Below are positions 21,260-34,426 of a DNA stretch of 64,000 nucleotides, in pieces; position 1 is the first letter of the stretch, and the number at the start of each line of letters is the position of its first letter. A model generated the notes under the pieces. That model did not search any database, was not told the DNA's origin, and saw nothing but the letters and a program-made list of their open reading frames with translations. The DNA lies in assembly GCA_026545225.1 (NCBI GenBank), contig CM048845.1:16585001-16649000 (forward strand), given 5' to 3'. Made by a program: the position numbers and the translations under genes. The stretch is from Cornus controversa (Eukaryota; Streptophyta; Magnoliopsida; Cornales; Cornaceae).

Positions 21260-24200
21260 ATGGCGCTTGGTGGCAATCGATTTCAACCTATTTCTCCTTC
21301 CCCTGAAGCTCCTCTGAGTAGTTCTCGCAGCTCGGCCATGGATGATTCCGCCAACCCCTTTTTCCTCCATAGCGGAGACCACCCTAGTCTCTCCCTCGTT
21401 TCCACTCTTCTAAGTGGCAGCAACTACAACACTTGGTCCAGATCTATACTTCTGGCTCTCAATGTCAAAAATAAGATTGGTTTTATGGATGGTACGTTTG
21501 CTAAACCTTTTGTTACTGAGCTGAATCATGGCGTTTGGTCCCGTTGTAACAACATGGTTACCTCTTGGCTCCTTAATGCGGTTTCTAAAGATATTGGTGA
21601 TAGCCTCTTGTACCTGGACACTGCTCGTGAAATTTGGGTCGATCTCCAAGCCCGATTTTATCAGAGCAATGCCCCACGGATCTTCCAAATTAAACAGCAT
21701 CTCAGTGCCCTCACCCAAGGTCATCTTGACATCACCTCTTACTATACTCGTCTTAAGATTCTTTAGGATGAATAGCAAAACTTCCAACCGATCCCTGTTT
21801 GCACTTGTGGTGGCATGAAAAGCTGGATGGATTACTAGTAGCAAGAGTGTGTGATGCAACTCTTGATGGGCCTCAATGACTCTTATGCAGCCCTTAGAGG
21901 TTATATTTTGCTGATTGATCCTTTGCCCAATATTTCTAAGGTCTTTAATCTCTTGATTCAGGATGAACGCCAACGGGCTATTTCTCATTCTTCTTTGCCA
22001 CCATCTCTGCCCTCTCTTGATGCTCAAGCTTTCCACACGGCTGCCCCTCCATCCCAACCCTCAGTTGCTGCCTCTAATGGTCCCGATCCATGGAAGCCAC
22101 GAAGGGATCGCCCTATTTGTACCTATTGTGGTCTCACTGGCCACACTATTGATAAGTGCTATAAGCTCCATGGCTATCCACCAGGATACCAACCCAAGGC
22201 CAAGATTTCAGTGCCTTCTCAGTCGAGCTCCTTTCAATCCAAACGAACCTCTGTGCACCATGTTGCTGCTGCTGGTCCTCAACTTCCATCTTCCTCCTCT
22301 ATTGCAGGGAGCATGCCTCCGTCTAGTGCTCCATTATCCCCAGCTCAATGCCAACAGTTGATCTCTTATCTTAGCAATCAACTCTACCAGGGATCCCTCG
22401 ACCCCACTGTTGCTGACCCATCTACTTCTGACTTTACCCTATCGGCTTCTAGTCTCGCTAGTATGGTTCCTCTCTATTTTTCCCTTTCTTCCCACCTTAA
22501 TCCTAGACAGTGGATTCTTGATACAGGTGCTACTTACCATGTCTGTTGTGATAGATCCCTTTTCTCTCATCTTAGTTCCTTGACCACTAGCTTCTTACAC
22601 TTGCCTAATGGTCATCATGTCCTCATTCAAGCTATAGGCACAGTTCACTTATCTGACAATTTACAATTGTCTAATGTTCTCTTTGTACCTACATTTCATT
22701 TTAATCTCTTGAGCATTAGTTCCCTCACTCATCATTCTAATTGCTCGGTCTTATTTTCCCATGATGATTGCATTATATAGGACCGTATTCAGGGCTCAGT
22801 GATTGGGACAGGTAGAAGAGCACGTGATCTCTACATTTTAGAACTAGGACAATCCTTTTGTAATGCAAATCAATTTTCTAATGCTGTAATGTATGTGGAC
22901 AATGTCATGCATCCTTTTACCTTGTGGCATTACCGTTTAGGCCACCCCTCTTTTGTAAAACTTCACCTTATGAATAAAGATTTGCATCTTCCTCGTTCTA
23001 ATTCTAATCTTGATCATTGCTCTATATGTCCCTTAGCAAAACAAAAGCATTAGCAATTTCCCTCTCACACTACTTTATCTCCTAAGGCTTTTAACTTGTT
23101 GCATCTTGATGTTTGGGGAGCATTTCATGTTCCAACTGTCTCAGGTCACAGATTTTTCTTCACCATAGTGGATGATAGCACTCATGCTACTTGGGCATAC
23201 TTGCTGCACACCAAGTCAGAGGTGGAAACCATTTTTCCTGCCTTCTGTAATATGATCTCCACGCAATATGATGCTCGCATTAGGGCCATACGCTCTGACA
23301 ATGCTCAGGAACTGGCTTTTACTAATCTATGTCATTCCAGAGGCATTGTCCACTCTTTTTCCTGTGTAGAAACTCCAGAGCAAAATGTCGTGGTTGAAAG
23401 GAAGCATCAGCACATCCTCAATGTTGCTCGTGTTCTTCTCTTTCAATCCAAAGTTCCTCTTTGCTATTGGGGAGATTGCATACTTACTGCCGTATATCTC
23501 ATCAAAAGGACTCCATCACCACTTTTGGGCAACAAGAATCCCTTTGCATTGTTGAATCACAAGGCACCCTTTTATGCTCACCTTCGTGCCTTTGGCTTCC
23601 TTTGTTACGCCTCCACTCTTTCCCAATGCCACACTAAGTTTGATCCATGTGCTCGGGCTTATGTTTTTTTGGGTTATCTAGCTGGCTACAAGGGCTACAA
23701 ATTATTGGATTTGGCTTCGAACAAGGTCTTCATCTCAAGACAAGTTGTGTTCCATGAGCTCATATTTCCCTTTGCTCAGTCACAGTAGCCTTCTTTTTCT
23801 TTGGACATCTTTCATGATCGAGTCCTCCCTCGCATTAGTACTACTTTACCAGTTCCTGATCTTACTGTCTCTATCCCCACCTTAGTACCAACTGCTCCCT
23901 CATCCACTAGACCTCCAAGGACCATCAGAGCTCCCTCTTACCTTCAAGATTACCACTATTCTTTAGTCCAACAATCTCATCATTCCTTATTGGCCCCCAC
24001 AGCCCATCCTTTATCCATGTTTCTCTCTTATGACAAACTCTCACCCCAATTCCAAGCCTACGCCCTTGCCATCTCCACCATTAAGTTTCATGCTGATGGC
24101 AGTTTAGAGCGCTATAAGGCTCGCCTAGTTGCAAAAGGCTACACACAACATGAGGGTGTAGACTTTCTGGATAAGTTCTCACCTGTGGCAAAATTAGTCT

Positions 24201-25484
24201 CTGTCAAAGTCCTCCTTGCCTTAGCTTCTATTTTTGGCTGGTCTTTAACACAACTCGACGTCAACAACGCTTTCCTACATGGTGAGCTCACCGAGGATGT
24301 ATATATGGCTCTTCCACCTAGCTATGTCTGTCGAGAGGGGGAGACCTTGCCATCTCATCCAGTCTATAAGCTCCACAAGTCACTATTCGGCCTTAGACAA
24401 GCTTCTCGAGAGTGGTTTGCAAAGTTTTCCAGTGTTCTACTCTAACAAGGCTTCACTCAAACAAACAGTGATCACTCCCTGTTTGTCAAACACTCTGATG
24501 ATATATATATTCTTGGCCCTGTTAGTCTATGTGGACGATATTGTGATTGCTGGCAACAATGATCAAGCTGTGAATGAGTTGAAGCAACTGCTAAATGATA
24601 AGTTTCAGCTGAAAGACTTGGGGGAATTGAAATATTTTCTGGGGCTTGAGGTAGCTTGGTCCAAAGCTGGAATCTCCATTAGTCAAAGGAAATATGCATT
24701 GGAATTGTTATCAAATGGGGGTTGTTTGGACGCCAAACTAGTTTCTACTCCTATGGAACCCAATTTGAAACTCTCTCAAGATGATAGAGAGCTACTTAAG
24801 GATCCTAGTAGTTATAGAAGACTAATAGGAAAGTTGTTGTATTTGACAATTACCAGGCCAGATTTATGTTATGCCGTTAACCGTCTTAGCCAATTTGTTC
24901 AGGCACCTAAAGAGCCTCATATGCGAGCAGCTCAACGAATACTACATTACATAAAGGGAGCTCCTAGTCAAGGCTTGTTCTACCCTAGTTCTTCTGCCAT
25001 TCAGTTGAATGTATTTTCATATTCCGATTGGGCAACATGTCCAGATTCGAGGAGATCAATCACGGGATTTTGCATCTTTCTCGGTAACTATTTGATATCA
25101 TGGAAATCAAAGAAGCAACATACAGTTTCAAGGTCTTCTGTAGAAGCGGAATACAGGTCTATGGCTAATACTACGTGTGAAGTTATTTGGTTGATCGCAT
25201 TGCTTAAAAAACTCAAGGTTTCTCATCCAAGTGCAGCTCTACTTTTTGGAGACAATCAAGCAGCGCTGCATATAGCAGCCAATCCAGTGTACCATGAGCG
25301 TACCAAACACATAGAAATTGATTGCCATCTTGTGCGTGAGAAGTTACAAGCAGGAATCATCAAGACATTCCATGTGACAAGCCAAAACCAACTCGCTGAC
25401 TTGTTTACCAAAGCTCTTCAGCCACAACAGTTCAAAACGCTTCTTGGCAAGATGGGAGTGCATAATATCTATGTTCTATCTTGA
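21260..25484 (+). pseudogene. Copia gag-pol polyprotein, disrupted
   Basis: Gag starts at ATG 21260 and has the copia N-terminal domain (NYNTWSRSILLALNVKNKIGF). A CCHC knuckle CTYCGLTGHTIDKC lies at 22119-22160. The protease site is ILDTGATYH (about 22514-22540). Integrase has its HHCC region (about 22921-23045) and core (23096 to about 23600), with LDVWG, SDNAQE and a VVERKHQ glutamate. RT (24090-24900) has [12 protein letters not shown] and YVDD at 24528-24539. RNase H ends near 25470 ([17 protein letters not shown]). In-frame stops lie at 21764, 21773, 21836, 21839, 22778, 23051, 23786 and 24443. There is a frameshift near 24510 and a deletion of roughly 50 residues at the RT N-terminus (about 24080, between AYALAIS and IKFHADGS). 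Confidence 0.9.
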
Positions 25485-25492
25485 GAGGGAGT

Positions 25493-25761
25493 GTTAGAAT
25501 TGGTTAATTTACTTTTAGCTAATTTAGCTTAGTTGATTAGGTTACTATGGTTAGCATGTTTTCCTGACCATGGTTAGTTGACTAGCTATTGTTAGATTTT
25601 GGTTGTAACTGTTTGCTAAATTCTAGCTGAGGTGTCCAGATTGTGCCTTCAATCACGTGAATAAAGATGGGACCTCAGCCTCTTGTAATTTTCAATTCAA
25701 TCAATGTAATACAAAGCAAGCTTCCTCTGTTTTTCGTTTTCTTCTTCTTTTATTTCTAATA
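25493..25761 (+). repeat. 3' LTR of the copia element
   Basis: About 269 bp, matching 20950-21219 with about nine substitutions, and followed by the TSD ATGGG. Confidence 0.95.
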
Positions 25762-25766
25762 ATGGG

Positions 25767-26344
25767 TGATGGCGTTAATACCAACTTAAAATACTTGGTG
25801 CCAAACCAGAAGAAAGTAAAAAGTATGAAGATATTTAATATGATATTGTAAACTACTTCAACGTAAACATGGCTAAACACTAACATCCAAGAACTGTATA
25901 GAAGAGGAATCCGACTGCTGCATTCTGATGTGAAGGTGAGAATTTCTCACTTTTTCTTTGAGCATTTGCTTGTGTCACAACTCTCCAATGCCGTTGATCA
26001 ACCAAAAAGAAAATATCAAATCAACATCTAGGAAAGGAAGACAGTGGGAATGCAAATGAATTTAGTTTAAATGAGCTCATGTAACTAAAGCAACCACTTC
26101 CCCTGTAATTTTGTATTCAAACAACCCCATCTAAAATAAAAATAAAAATAAAGACTGTTGCATGATATATAACTACAGTCGAGTCTCTAGTGACTAATAA
26201 CAGTGGGCAATACAAACATTTTAAATTAATAGAATTATGAAGTATTATTTCTCTTCTAATTTTAATAACACTAACTCATACATTCTATGCAATAAAAAGA
26301 CAGCTTATATATCCTTCTACGAATCCTTTGTCCTTTTTAAAGAA
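25767..26344. other. Intergenic sequence, no gene seen
   Basis: AT-rich, continuous with the left flank of the copia element. Nothing recognisable beyond short A-rich runs. Confidence 0.5.
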
Positions 26345-26508
26345 AAAATTGAGATAGGTAAATAGCTAGCCCAATTCACAAGGCCCATCAACTGCGGGAT
26401 TTAGGGAGAGTCAGATGTATTAAGCCTATCTTTGCATGCGCAGAGAGACTGTTTTTTGTTTTGAACTCGTGACATTCAGATCACAACCGAGCAACCTTAT
26501 TATAATAG
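26345..26508 (-). mobile_element. tRNA-derived SINE (Au-like)
   Basis: On the minus strand: AAGGTTGCTCGGTTGTGATC, a box-B-like GAGTTCAAAAC (about 26457-26467), then GTCTCTCTGCGCATGCAAAG and a TACATCTGACTCTCCC-like 3' part, as in plant Au SINEs. It is more complete than the copy at 20725. Confidence 0.75.
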
Positions 26509-27583
26509 AAATTAAAATTTGATTTCTTCTCGGAAGTTATACATTATTATGTAATAGAATTACTAATTATCCACCTTGAGATCAAGTTGGTTCCTCAAAA
26601 TATTATCAAATTATGAGAATTACTAATTTATTAAATATTAATCATTAAGAAGTTAACATAATCATGATTCCCAATGATAGAAGAACTTACGAACCATTGA
26701 TTATAACACATCCAAAATGTGTCAAACACATTTCTGGAAGTATCAGAGAATTGTCGGTGCATGCACGTGTGTAACATGGGCACAACTTCTCAGAAGTGTT
26801 ACTACTTCTCAGCCATCTTGAAAGAATGTATTCTTAGTTTGGCCAACACCTAGAGGTAGTCCCACAAATACGTATGGGGGAGGGTAGATATGATACATAT
26901 ATACCTCCAGCTATAGTTTGCACAACATGTCGTCACTCAAACACACATTTGTCAATATAATCTTTAACATTTTCTCTGATCAATGACCCCTAACAAAAAA
27001 AAGAAGTAAAGAAGTGGGCTCCTAACCTAAATTTCGCCTAGTTATGGCTCAAGTGAACACAGTAAACAAACCCCCCATCCCACACCTTCTCTCTCTCTCT
27101 CTCTCCCAGATTGTAAAACAAGCCATTGAATTTTAAGCTATAAACCAGTTCAAATTTGATTGGAGCTCTGTATTGGCTTCTGGAGCAGGAATTGCCCGGC
27201 CACCACGATCACGGACTCTTGCTCTCCTGGCACCATCAATGACATCCAGTTGTGGAGAAGGTCATAAAGTTGCGGAGAAGGTGAAAAGCTGTGCATAAAA
27301 TGAGCCAGACCCTCCTTCATAGTTCAAGAGATCATAAGAGAGTCATCTAGATTGACCCAGCTACATACTTCAACTATCCATCAGTCTTTTGTGACCTGCC
27401 TACACATCAAACATAAACATAACCTTGATTTCGAAGTACCCTTTCATTGCAGGCTTACAGACTACAGACAATGAATAGTAACAGCAATTCATACACTAAT
27501 AATCTATAGGATAAGACAAAAACATGACTGCATAAACAAAAAAGCCAAAACAACAATAGAAAACATCAAAACAGAAACAGTTT
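26509..27583 (-). other. 3' flank of the ATPase gene, no further gene supported
   Basis: Mostly AT-rich, with a (CT)n run at 27087-27106. A 36-codon open stretch on the minus strand (27240-27133, containing GARRARVRDRGGRAIPAPEA and ending in TAA) looks protein-like, but I could not recognise it. It may be a terminal exon or captured gene fragment, or chance. The ATPase 3' UTR probably occupies the part nearest 27583. Confidence 0.4.
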
Positions 27584-30500
27584 TCACATGCCAAGTGTGT
27601 GCTTTTTAGAAGGGAAGGCAGAAGAGAGAAACTCCTCGTCCTCAGAATATAACTGCAGATTCTTGGTCTTCAGCAAGAACCCAATGGCTTCCTCGTCAAA
27701 TTCAAGGAAGAAGCCCAACTTCATCAGCTCAGCCAGCTGAGATATGTGATCTTTTTTCTCCCATAGCACTCCTTCAGATATTACTTCAGAAAAATCAGTA
27801 GCATATTTGATCATATTTTTCTGTCCACCTGACTTGTCCATTTTCTGCATAAACAGCTTCAAATTCTCTCTCTCCCAGTGTATCATCCGGCTTGCCTTCA
27901 CATTCAAAATTTCCCCTGAAGACAGTGATAAACTGTATCCCACTGTCATAGGTTCCACTGTCTCAAGGACAGTCAGATTAAAGAGGCGACTCACAACTTC
28001 ATGCCTCTTCTCTGCTTTCATTTTGAGAGAGTTGTCAGCTAGGAAGACAAGAATAAGTCTGAACAACCCTTTTCCAATTAACACATCACTTGGATTCACC
28101 TGCTTGAAACCAAGACCATCCACTCCGGACAATTCTTTCTTTACAGCTACAGAGAGAGTTCTTACACCAATATTGATGTAAATTTCAAGCAGCGTAGTCC
28201 GCGGCAAGGATTGCAAGCTTGGCTGAGGAAACCAGACAAATAGAGAACAAGAAGAAGACTGCTCAAAAAGATCCTTCAATTGAAGGTCATCAGCTATGAA
28301 AACATCTCGCTTATCAAGCAAGCGAATTCCTTCAGGCCCTGAATTTACAGGCAGTTTCAACAAGTTCTCAGCAAGGGTTTTCTCAGTCTTCAAGCTCCAG
28401 TGCTTTATAACATACCCCCAAAATGCACAACACTCGGCATGTGACAAGTTGTGTCCATTGCTTTCCCATACCTTCCAAAGCTTGCAGTAATCATCTAACG
28501 AAGGATTGATCTTAACTTCCAGCATGCAGGAGAAGAAGTTCAGTAATTTTTTCTCATACCGTTTCTCCAACACATGCAACTGCGTGCCAAAGAGATCATC
28601 CTTGTCGTGGATCACACATTCTTCAGGGCAGACCCACTCTCCGCCATCACTTCCATTAGGGATCCAAATTTTAATTGTGTTTCCATCAATGGGCATCCAT
28701 TTGACCTCGTTCAAATAATTATAAACACGAACAATAGTAGTGAACTTAGAATGGCAATCAAGGTGGCTTGCAAGTAACTGGCACCCACTTCTAACATCAA
28801 CAGTAACTCCCAACACTTTTAGCTCTTCTCTGTAGGATGTAATTTTGGAACCATAAAATTCTTCATCTATGAATGGTCCATCATCCCGTTGCAAGAGTGA
28901 ACTCCAGCTCGAATCAAACAGCAAGCACTTGTCTGGAGACCTATAACCAACATTTGTTTTCAACCATTTCTGAGAAACTTTCTTCAAAAAATTATCAGGA
29001 AGGGACACATTTGGATCTTGAAGAAAAGTCCTGATGCATTCCAGCAATGAATATACATTAACAGGAGTTATGCTGATAGGATTTGAAGGTAAATGAAGGG
29101 ATGAAATCACAAACTTAAAACCATCTTTGAAATCAACAATAACTCCCATACTCTTCAGCTCGTCCTCGTATGAATAGATGTCTTTACCATAGTAATTTTC
29201 AGTATCATCAATGAAGGGAAGCAGCGAGATAGGAGAGATAGATTCCCAACATGGGGCAAAAAGAATGCATTCTTTTGGAACTCGGTAATCAGCAAGGCGA
29301 GTTCGCAACCATTTCACTTCACGAATGCAGTTCTTGAAAACGAAAGGAAATTTAAAAGCTGTTCCTTTTAGCTTTCGGTAGCATTCCAGGAATGAAAAAA
29401 CTTGATCTTTTCTGATAGAGGATAATGACGCTTGCTGCTTAAAAATGAGAACAAATGCTTTGGCTGCCTCCTCAAAATCAACCATAACCCCTATCTGCTT
29501 CAACTCATTTCTGTATGTCAAGAAGCTTACTCCATAGAAGTTCTCATCAATCAGAGGAAAGGTACTGAACACCTGCAGTAGGCAACCCCATTCAGGATTG
29601 AACAGGAAGCATTCAGCTGCAGACTTGTAGCCCATGTTTGTTTTCAAGAATTTCTGATTTTTTAGTGCCCTTACTATATGGTTGGATGATCTTAAACGAC
29701 GTGTGCATTCCAGTATCAAAATAACAGCCTCAGCTGTCAGACTAGCAAAGCATGTTGAAGATTTTAGATGGTCAGCAACAAGCTGGTAATTTTGATTGAA
29801 GCCAACTAAAACACCAAGCAGTTGCAGTTCTGTTTTGAAACAGAGGATTTGTTCACCATAGTAACCTTGATCAATGAAGGGAATGTCACTAATTTGTGAT
29901 GCAGCTCTCCACTCCGGGTCATACAAAACAGATTCAACAGGGGACCTGTCACCTCGGGAAGTCCTTAGCCATCTTCCTTCCTTGACACTGCGGATAAAGT
30001 CTTCAGGAGAAAGATGCTGCTCCTGCAAAAACTTGATGAAATTTAGAATGGCGAGCACATTGTCTCTGGTTAAAGTTGAGGAAGCAGCAAGAGACATGAG
30101 ATGCTTTGCAATAAATTGACATGCTTCCCCATATTCAAACATCACTCCGGCAGTTTTCAACTCCTCCTTATAGCTACTAATTTTATCCCCGTAGAAACTC
30201 AGATCAATTATTGGAATATCAACTCGCACAGCATCGTTCTGCAGAAGCAGTCCCCAAGATGAGGCTGGGTAGAATGACTGTGATGGAGGCCTATATCCGG
30301 GACTGCCACTCAACAAAACCTTAAGCCAGCTTCCGTCCTTTATCCATGTCAAAAACTTTTCCGGCAAGCAAACACTCTTTAGTTTCAGATTTTGAATCCA
30401 TTCCAACAGCAAGAATGTGTTTTGCTTCGTTAGAGGAGCAGACATGGTGGGAATCACGGCATTGGGAGGAGATAGATCAGGTATATCAGAAACCCCAAGA

Positions 30501-32373
30501 TGACTTTCGAGGAACTCAATAAGCTGTTTCTCTGGGGTATATAAACCTGCAAAGTTGCCAGAATGCAAATAGTCTTCTGCTAGCTCAATGTAACCTTCTT
30601 CTCTCCAAGGATTTGAACCAATCGGTCCAGCCCATTTGCTTCCATTCGCAGGAACAAGCACCCCTCTCTTACCAGTGGTGATCCGCCTATAGTTATCGAC
30701 AAGTGGCATATCATCACACAAATTATTAACCTCTTCCAAGGACATATATTTATATGACAGTGAATGATATAGGAAATGGATGTAGGAGATAACAAACTTT
30801 CTATCACTTCTGAGTGAATCTCTGAGTAGAAGCGCATATTCGTACACACTTACAGCCTTAACCTTCCAATGGTTTGAAAGCCATTCCAATAGAATCTGCC
30901 TCTTAGAACATAAGAAGACAGCTTCCTGAATTGACTTGGCTAGAAAAGTGCAAACTGCAGGACATTTAAATTCCTTGTTCCAATTAATCAGCCATGAGAT
31001 ATGCTGTTGGTCACGAGACAGAAGCACCCTCCTATTTAGCTGCTGGGATACTTTTTTTTTCTTTCTTTCTTTCGGAAAATCAAGCAAAGATACATTCCCA
31101 AGAAGATTAACATACTTCAAAATAGGAATGCACTTTAAACTAGTTTTCTGAAAATTGGACGACCAATTCTCAGCAAGAAAAAGAAGAAGTTCTAAATATA
31201 CATCATCAGACATTGCTGATACAAGATTAGAACTCCGGATGCACTTTGCATACCATTCGTCATCAACAGGTTTCACTCCCAAGAAATCCAAAATGTGATT
31301 GTAATTTGGATTATCAAATGAAGAACATAATATGTACCTTCCATGCGAAGAGAGATTATGCAAGGACAAACCTTGCCTTCTTGCCTTTTCTAATATATTC
31401 CAGAAAGCAGGCATTAGCCTGCCAACTTTACCGGGTTTTTGGAAGAACTTCTGTTCCATGACTGACTCACACGGAACAATATTTTTATCCACCAGTTTTG
31501 CTTTAATGATCTCCCTCACAGCATTCAGCTTTGGATAGGAAGAGCTTTTGAGTGGTAAGAACTCAAACATACGAGCCAGACTAGACAATGAAGCATTTTC
31601 TGTGGCTTTCAACAGCAAAATGAATGCATTCATGAAAGCAGTAGGTACACAGTCAAGAATCCCTTGGTTCCATTTGCTGTCCAAAAGGATGGTTTCCCTT
31701 GATGATGCTAAAAGAAAATCTGCCTGGATTATGAAGGGGAAGCTCGTAACCATCTCTGTAGGGAGAAACGCAAAGATCCCAGTAGAGTTCGTTCCCTTAT
31801 CAAGACGCTGACCCATTGGAAAAGCCAACGTGAGCACCAACTCCTCTACTTCCATTCTTCTTTCTACTTTATTTTCCTGCTTGACAGGAAACCTCTGCCT
31901 CCACATATAGTAGCCGCATTCTCTTTCCAAATTGTCACCACTTCCATTGGCAGAGAGATGCAGCATGTAGGACTCAGCATCAATATTCTTCCTCGAAACG
32001 AAATTAATCTCACTTGACAGAGATATTGAACTGACAGTAGTGAACCTAGGGTCCTCATTATCTTCCTTAACTGAAAGCCGCTTTATCTTTGAAAGAAACA
32101 ACAAAACTTCAGGATGAACATTTGAGAGTTGCTGCTTTACAGGTTCAACTTTGTCAGGCTTCAGAGGCAATACTATTGTAGTTGTTGGAAGGCTACTACC
32201 AGAGCCATATACTTGTTTGATGACAGAAAGATTAGGGTTCTCATCAACCCATTCAGGAACAATGTAGCCAACACTACACTGCGAGCAAGGTTGCTCATTG
32301 AACCTTATCTGATAGCCATTACTGAATATGTATGGCTGAGATGTGATCAGAAACACACTTTTGAAACCAATTC
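27584..32373 (-). CDS. Exon 3 of the ATPase gene (4.8 kb)
   Basis: Acceptor AATTTTCAG lies before GAATTGG. The single exon encodes the rest of the ATPase domain (IGFKSVFLITSQ onward), the repeat region and the C-terminus ending KKHTLGM, without an internal stop. Such a long uninterrupted frame among broken transposons argues for selection on the gene. Confidence 0.95.
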
Positions 32374-34379
32374 CTGAAAATTGGCAAAAAGCAAAACTGT
32401 ATTAGACGTTGAAGTATCACAAAGCAAAGCATGCACAAGGATAGGTAGAAACGGACAAGAGAAGGCATTCAAACCTATGTTACATGGACTCTTCCAAAGT
32501 AGGTGAAGTACCCATGTCCGACACATATTATTCAGACATGGATATCAGATATGTGTCTGACACTTCTGGTTGGACATACACTAAAAAATATATCCTATAA
32601 TTCCATTTTATTATATTATTACTTCAAATGAGTGAAATGTCTATTAAGGTCACTATATTACATAAAAGTATTAAACAAAATGAATATTTAGCAATGTCCA
32701 TGTGTCCTTCTGATTGGGATTTGACACGTCCGACGTGCGGATGCATACCCATACCCAACACTCATACCCGAGTCCATGTAACATAAATTCAAACATGGTT
32801 CAAAAACATTGTCAAGACAGGAAAACTTATTAATAAAGTTTTCTTTGGTGAAGACTACATCAAGTAAGTAAACAAATCAAAGAACATTGGTTAAATCACG
32901 TGCCAAAAGTTATCCATAAGGAAGAAAAAGACAAGTCAGTTTGAGAAATAAAGAGGGAAGTGATATAAAGAAGAGACATACATAAAACACAAATTGAATA
33001 CTTCTATTCACAAAAGTCAATAGTCTATTCCAGTTTTAAACAGATTCCCAACGGCTGTGACAGACTTTTTGATTAAATAAAAGAACAAGTAGATCAGTGA
33101 GAGAAGAGCAGAAGCAAATGCAATAAAAACATTGTTTTTTTACTGGTTTATAGTTTTTCCAATTACTCAATTGAAATCCAACGAATGTAGCAATCTTGCA
33201 CAGCAGTCTTTTTTTACCAGAAGTGATCCAAATTTTTATGTATATCCCAAATAAAAGAATTCCAGTCATTACAATTTGTTTGAACAGAAAAATATAAATA
33301 GGTAATGTACATCCCAAGTAGTGATCCAAATTTTTATGACCAAGATTTTGACAATTGACACGACAAGTGAATACGGAATACATAGAATTTCATAGAAAGA
33401 ATTCTCTTTATGAATTTTTCATAAATCTAGTTCTATTCTTTTATTCTCATTAAGGATTAAACTTTTTTATTCTATTTATACTTGATGAATATCTCTTTTC
33501 TTTCTTAATGATTAATACTACATCAAATAAATAAGTAATAAATAGTGTTCATATAATCATAAATCTCAATAAAAAAAAAAATAGACAATTAACACAATAA
33601 ATATCTATAGAGTGCATAAAAACCCATTGAAAGATTTCTTTTTATGAATTGTTCCAAATTTCTAATCATATTTTTAATTATCTATGAATTGAAATATTTT
33701 TATTCTATATTTATAAAATGCATATTCTGAAAGAAGTAAATCAGGTCTTTTTGTCTCTTTTATTCAATAATTTGAAACAAAGAAAATAAACATATGTAGG
33801 ATAAGGTAAAGGAATTTTCATCTCAAAATTTAGAATATATTGGTATTGGTATATATTTTTTATTAGAATCTATATTGATAGCATACGGAAATGAAAGACT
33901 CTATGTTTTGTTATTTACTAGGTAACATATACAAAGAAAAAGTCTAATTGACATTATTCACAACAAAAGTCAGCAAAAATATTTGTTCTTCAAACATTAC
34001 ATTGTGCCTAGATACATCATTTTTTTACACAAATATACAAATTTTATTGGAAAGAATTTATTTTTTTCTGATATTCACCCTTTCCTTTTCATAATAAAAG
34101 GGTTCCATCATATTAATATATATAATGAAATACTGCCTAGATTCCCATAAAAGACAATAGGTTACTCACAATCTATATTATTTAATAGTCCTCATGATTG
34201 GATGCATCCTTCTGGATCCACTATTTTGCTTCCATCCAAACCTAGGACTTTAGGATGGAGAGGAAAAGACATTGTTACACTTCTTTAAGTGCAAATATTT
34301 TAAAAAAAAACAAAAGCATAGAAAGAATCACACCACAAATTAATGAACTATTCCAGGCAAAGATCATGATGACGATTAT

Positions 34380-34426
<47 letters not shown>

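Larger units (their letters stand above)
20950..25761 (+). mobile_element. Ty1/copia retrotransposon with both LTRs, TSD ATGGG
   Basis: LTRs at 20950-21219 and 25493-25761 begin TGTTAGAATTGG and end TTTCTAATA. They differ at about nine positions by eye. The element is flanked by ATGGG at 20945-20949 and 25762-25766. A perfect initiator-Met primer site TGGTATCAGAGC follows the 5' LTR (21220-21231), and a purine tract GAGAGGGAG (25484-25492) precedes the 3' LTR. Gag, protease, integrase, RT and RNase H are in the copia order. The polyprotein has several stops, a frameshift and a deletion, so this copy is non-autonomous. LTR similarity makes it one of the younger insertions here. Confidence 0.95.

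Noticed and set aside
21410..22057. 215-codon minus-strand frame
   Set aside because: Antisense to copia gag; no recognisable domain.
27807..32377. Many plus-strand open frames opposite the ATPase exon
   Set aside because: Antisense shadows of a long selected coding exon.
33036..33383. 115-codon minus-strand frame in intron 2, considered as a possible organelle-derived insert
   Set aside because: AT-rich but no chloroplast or mitochondrial gene could be recognised; not claimed.
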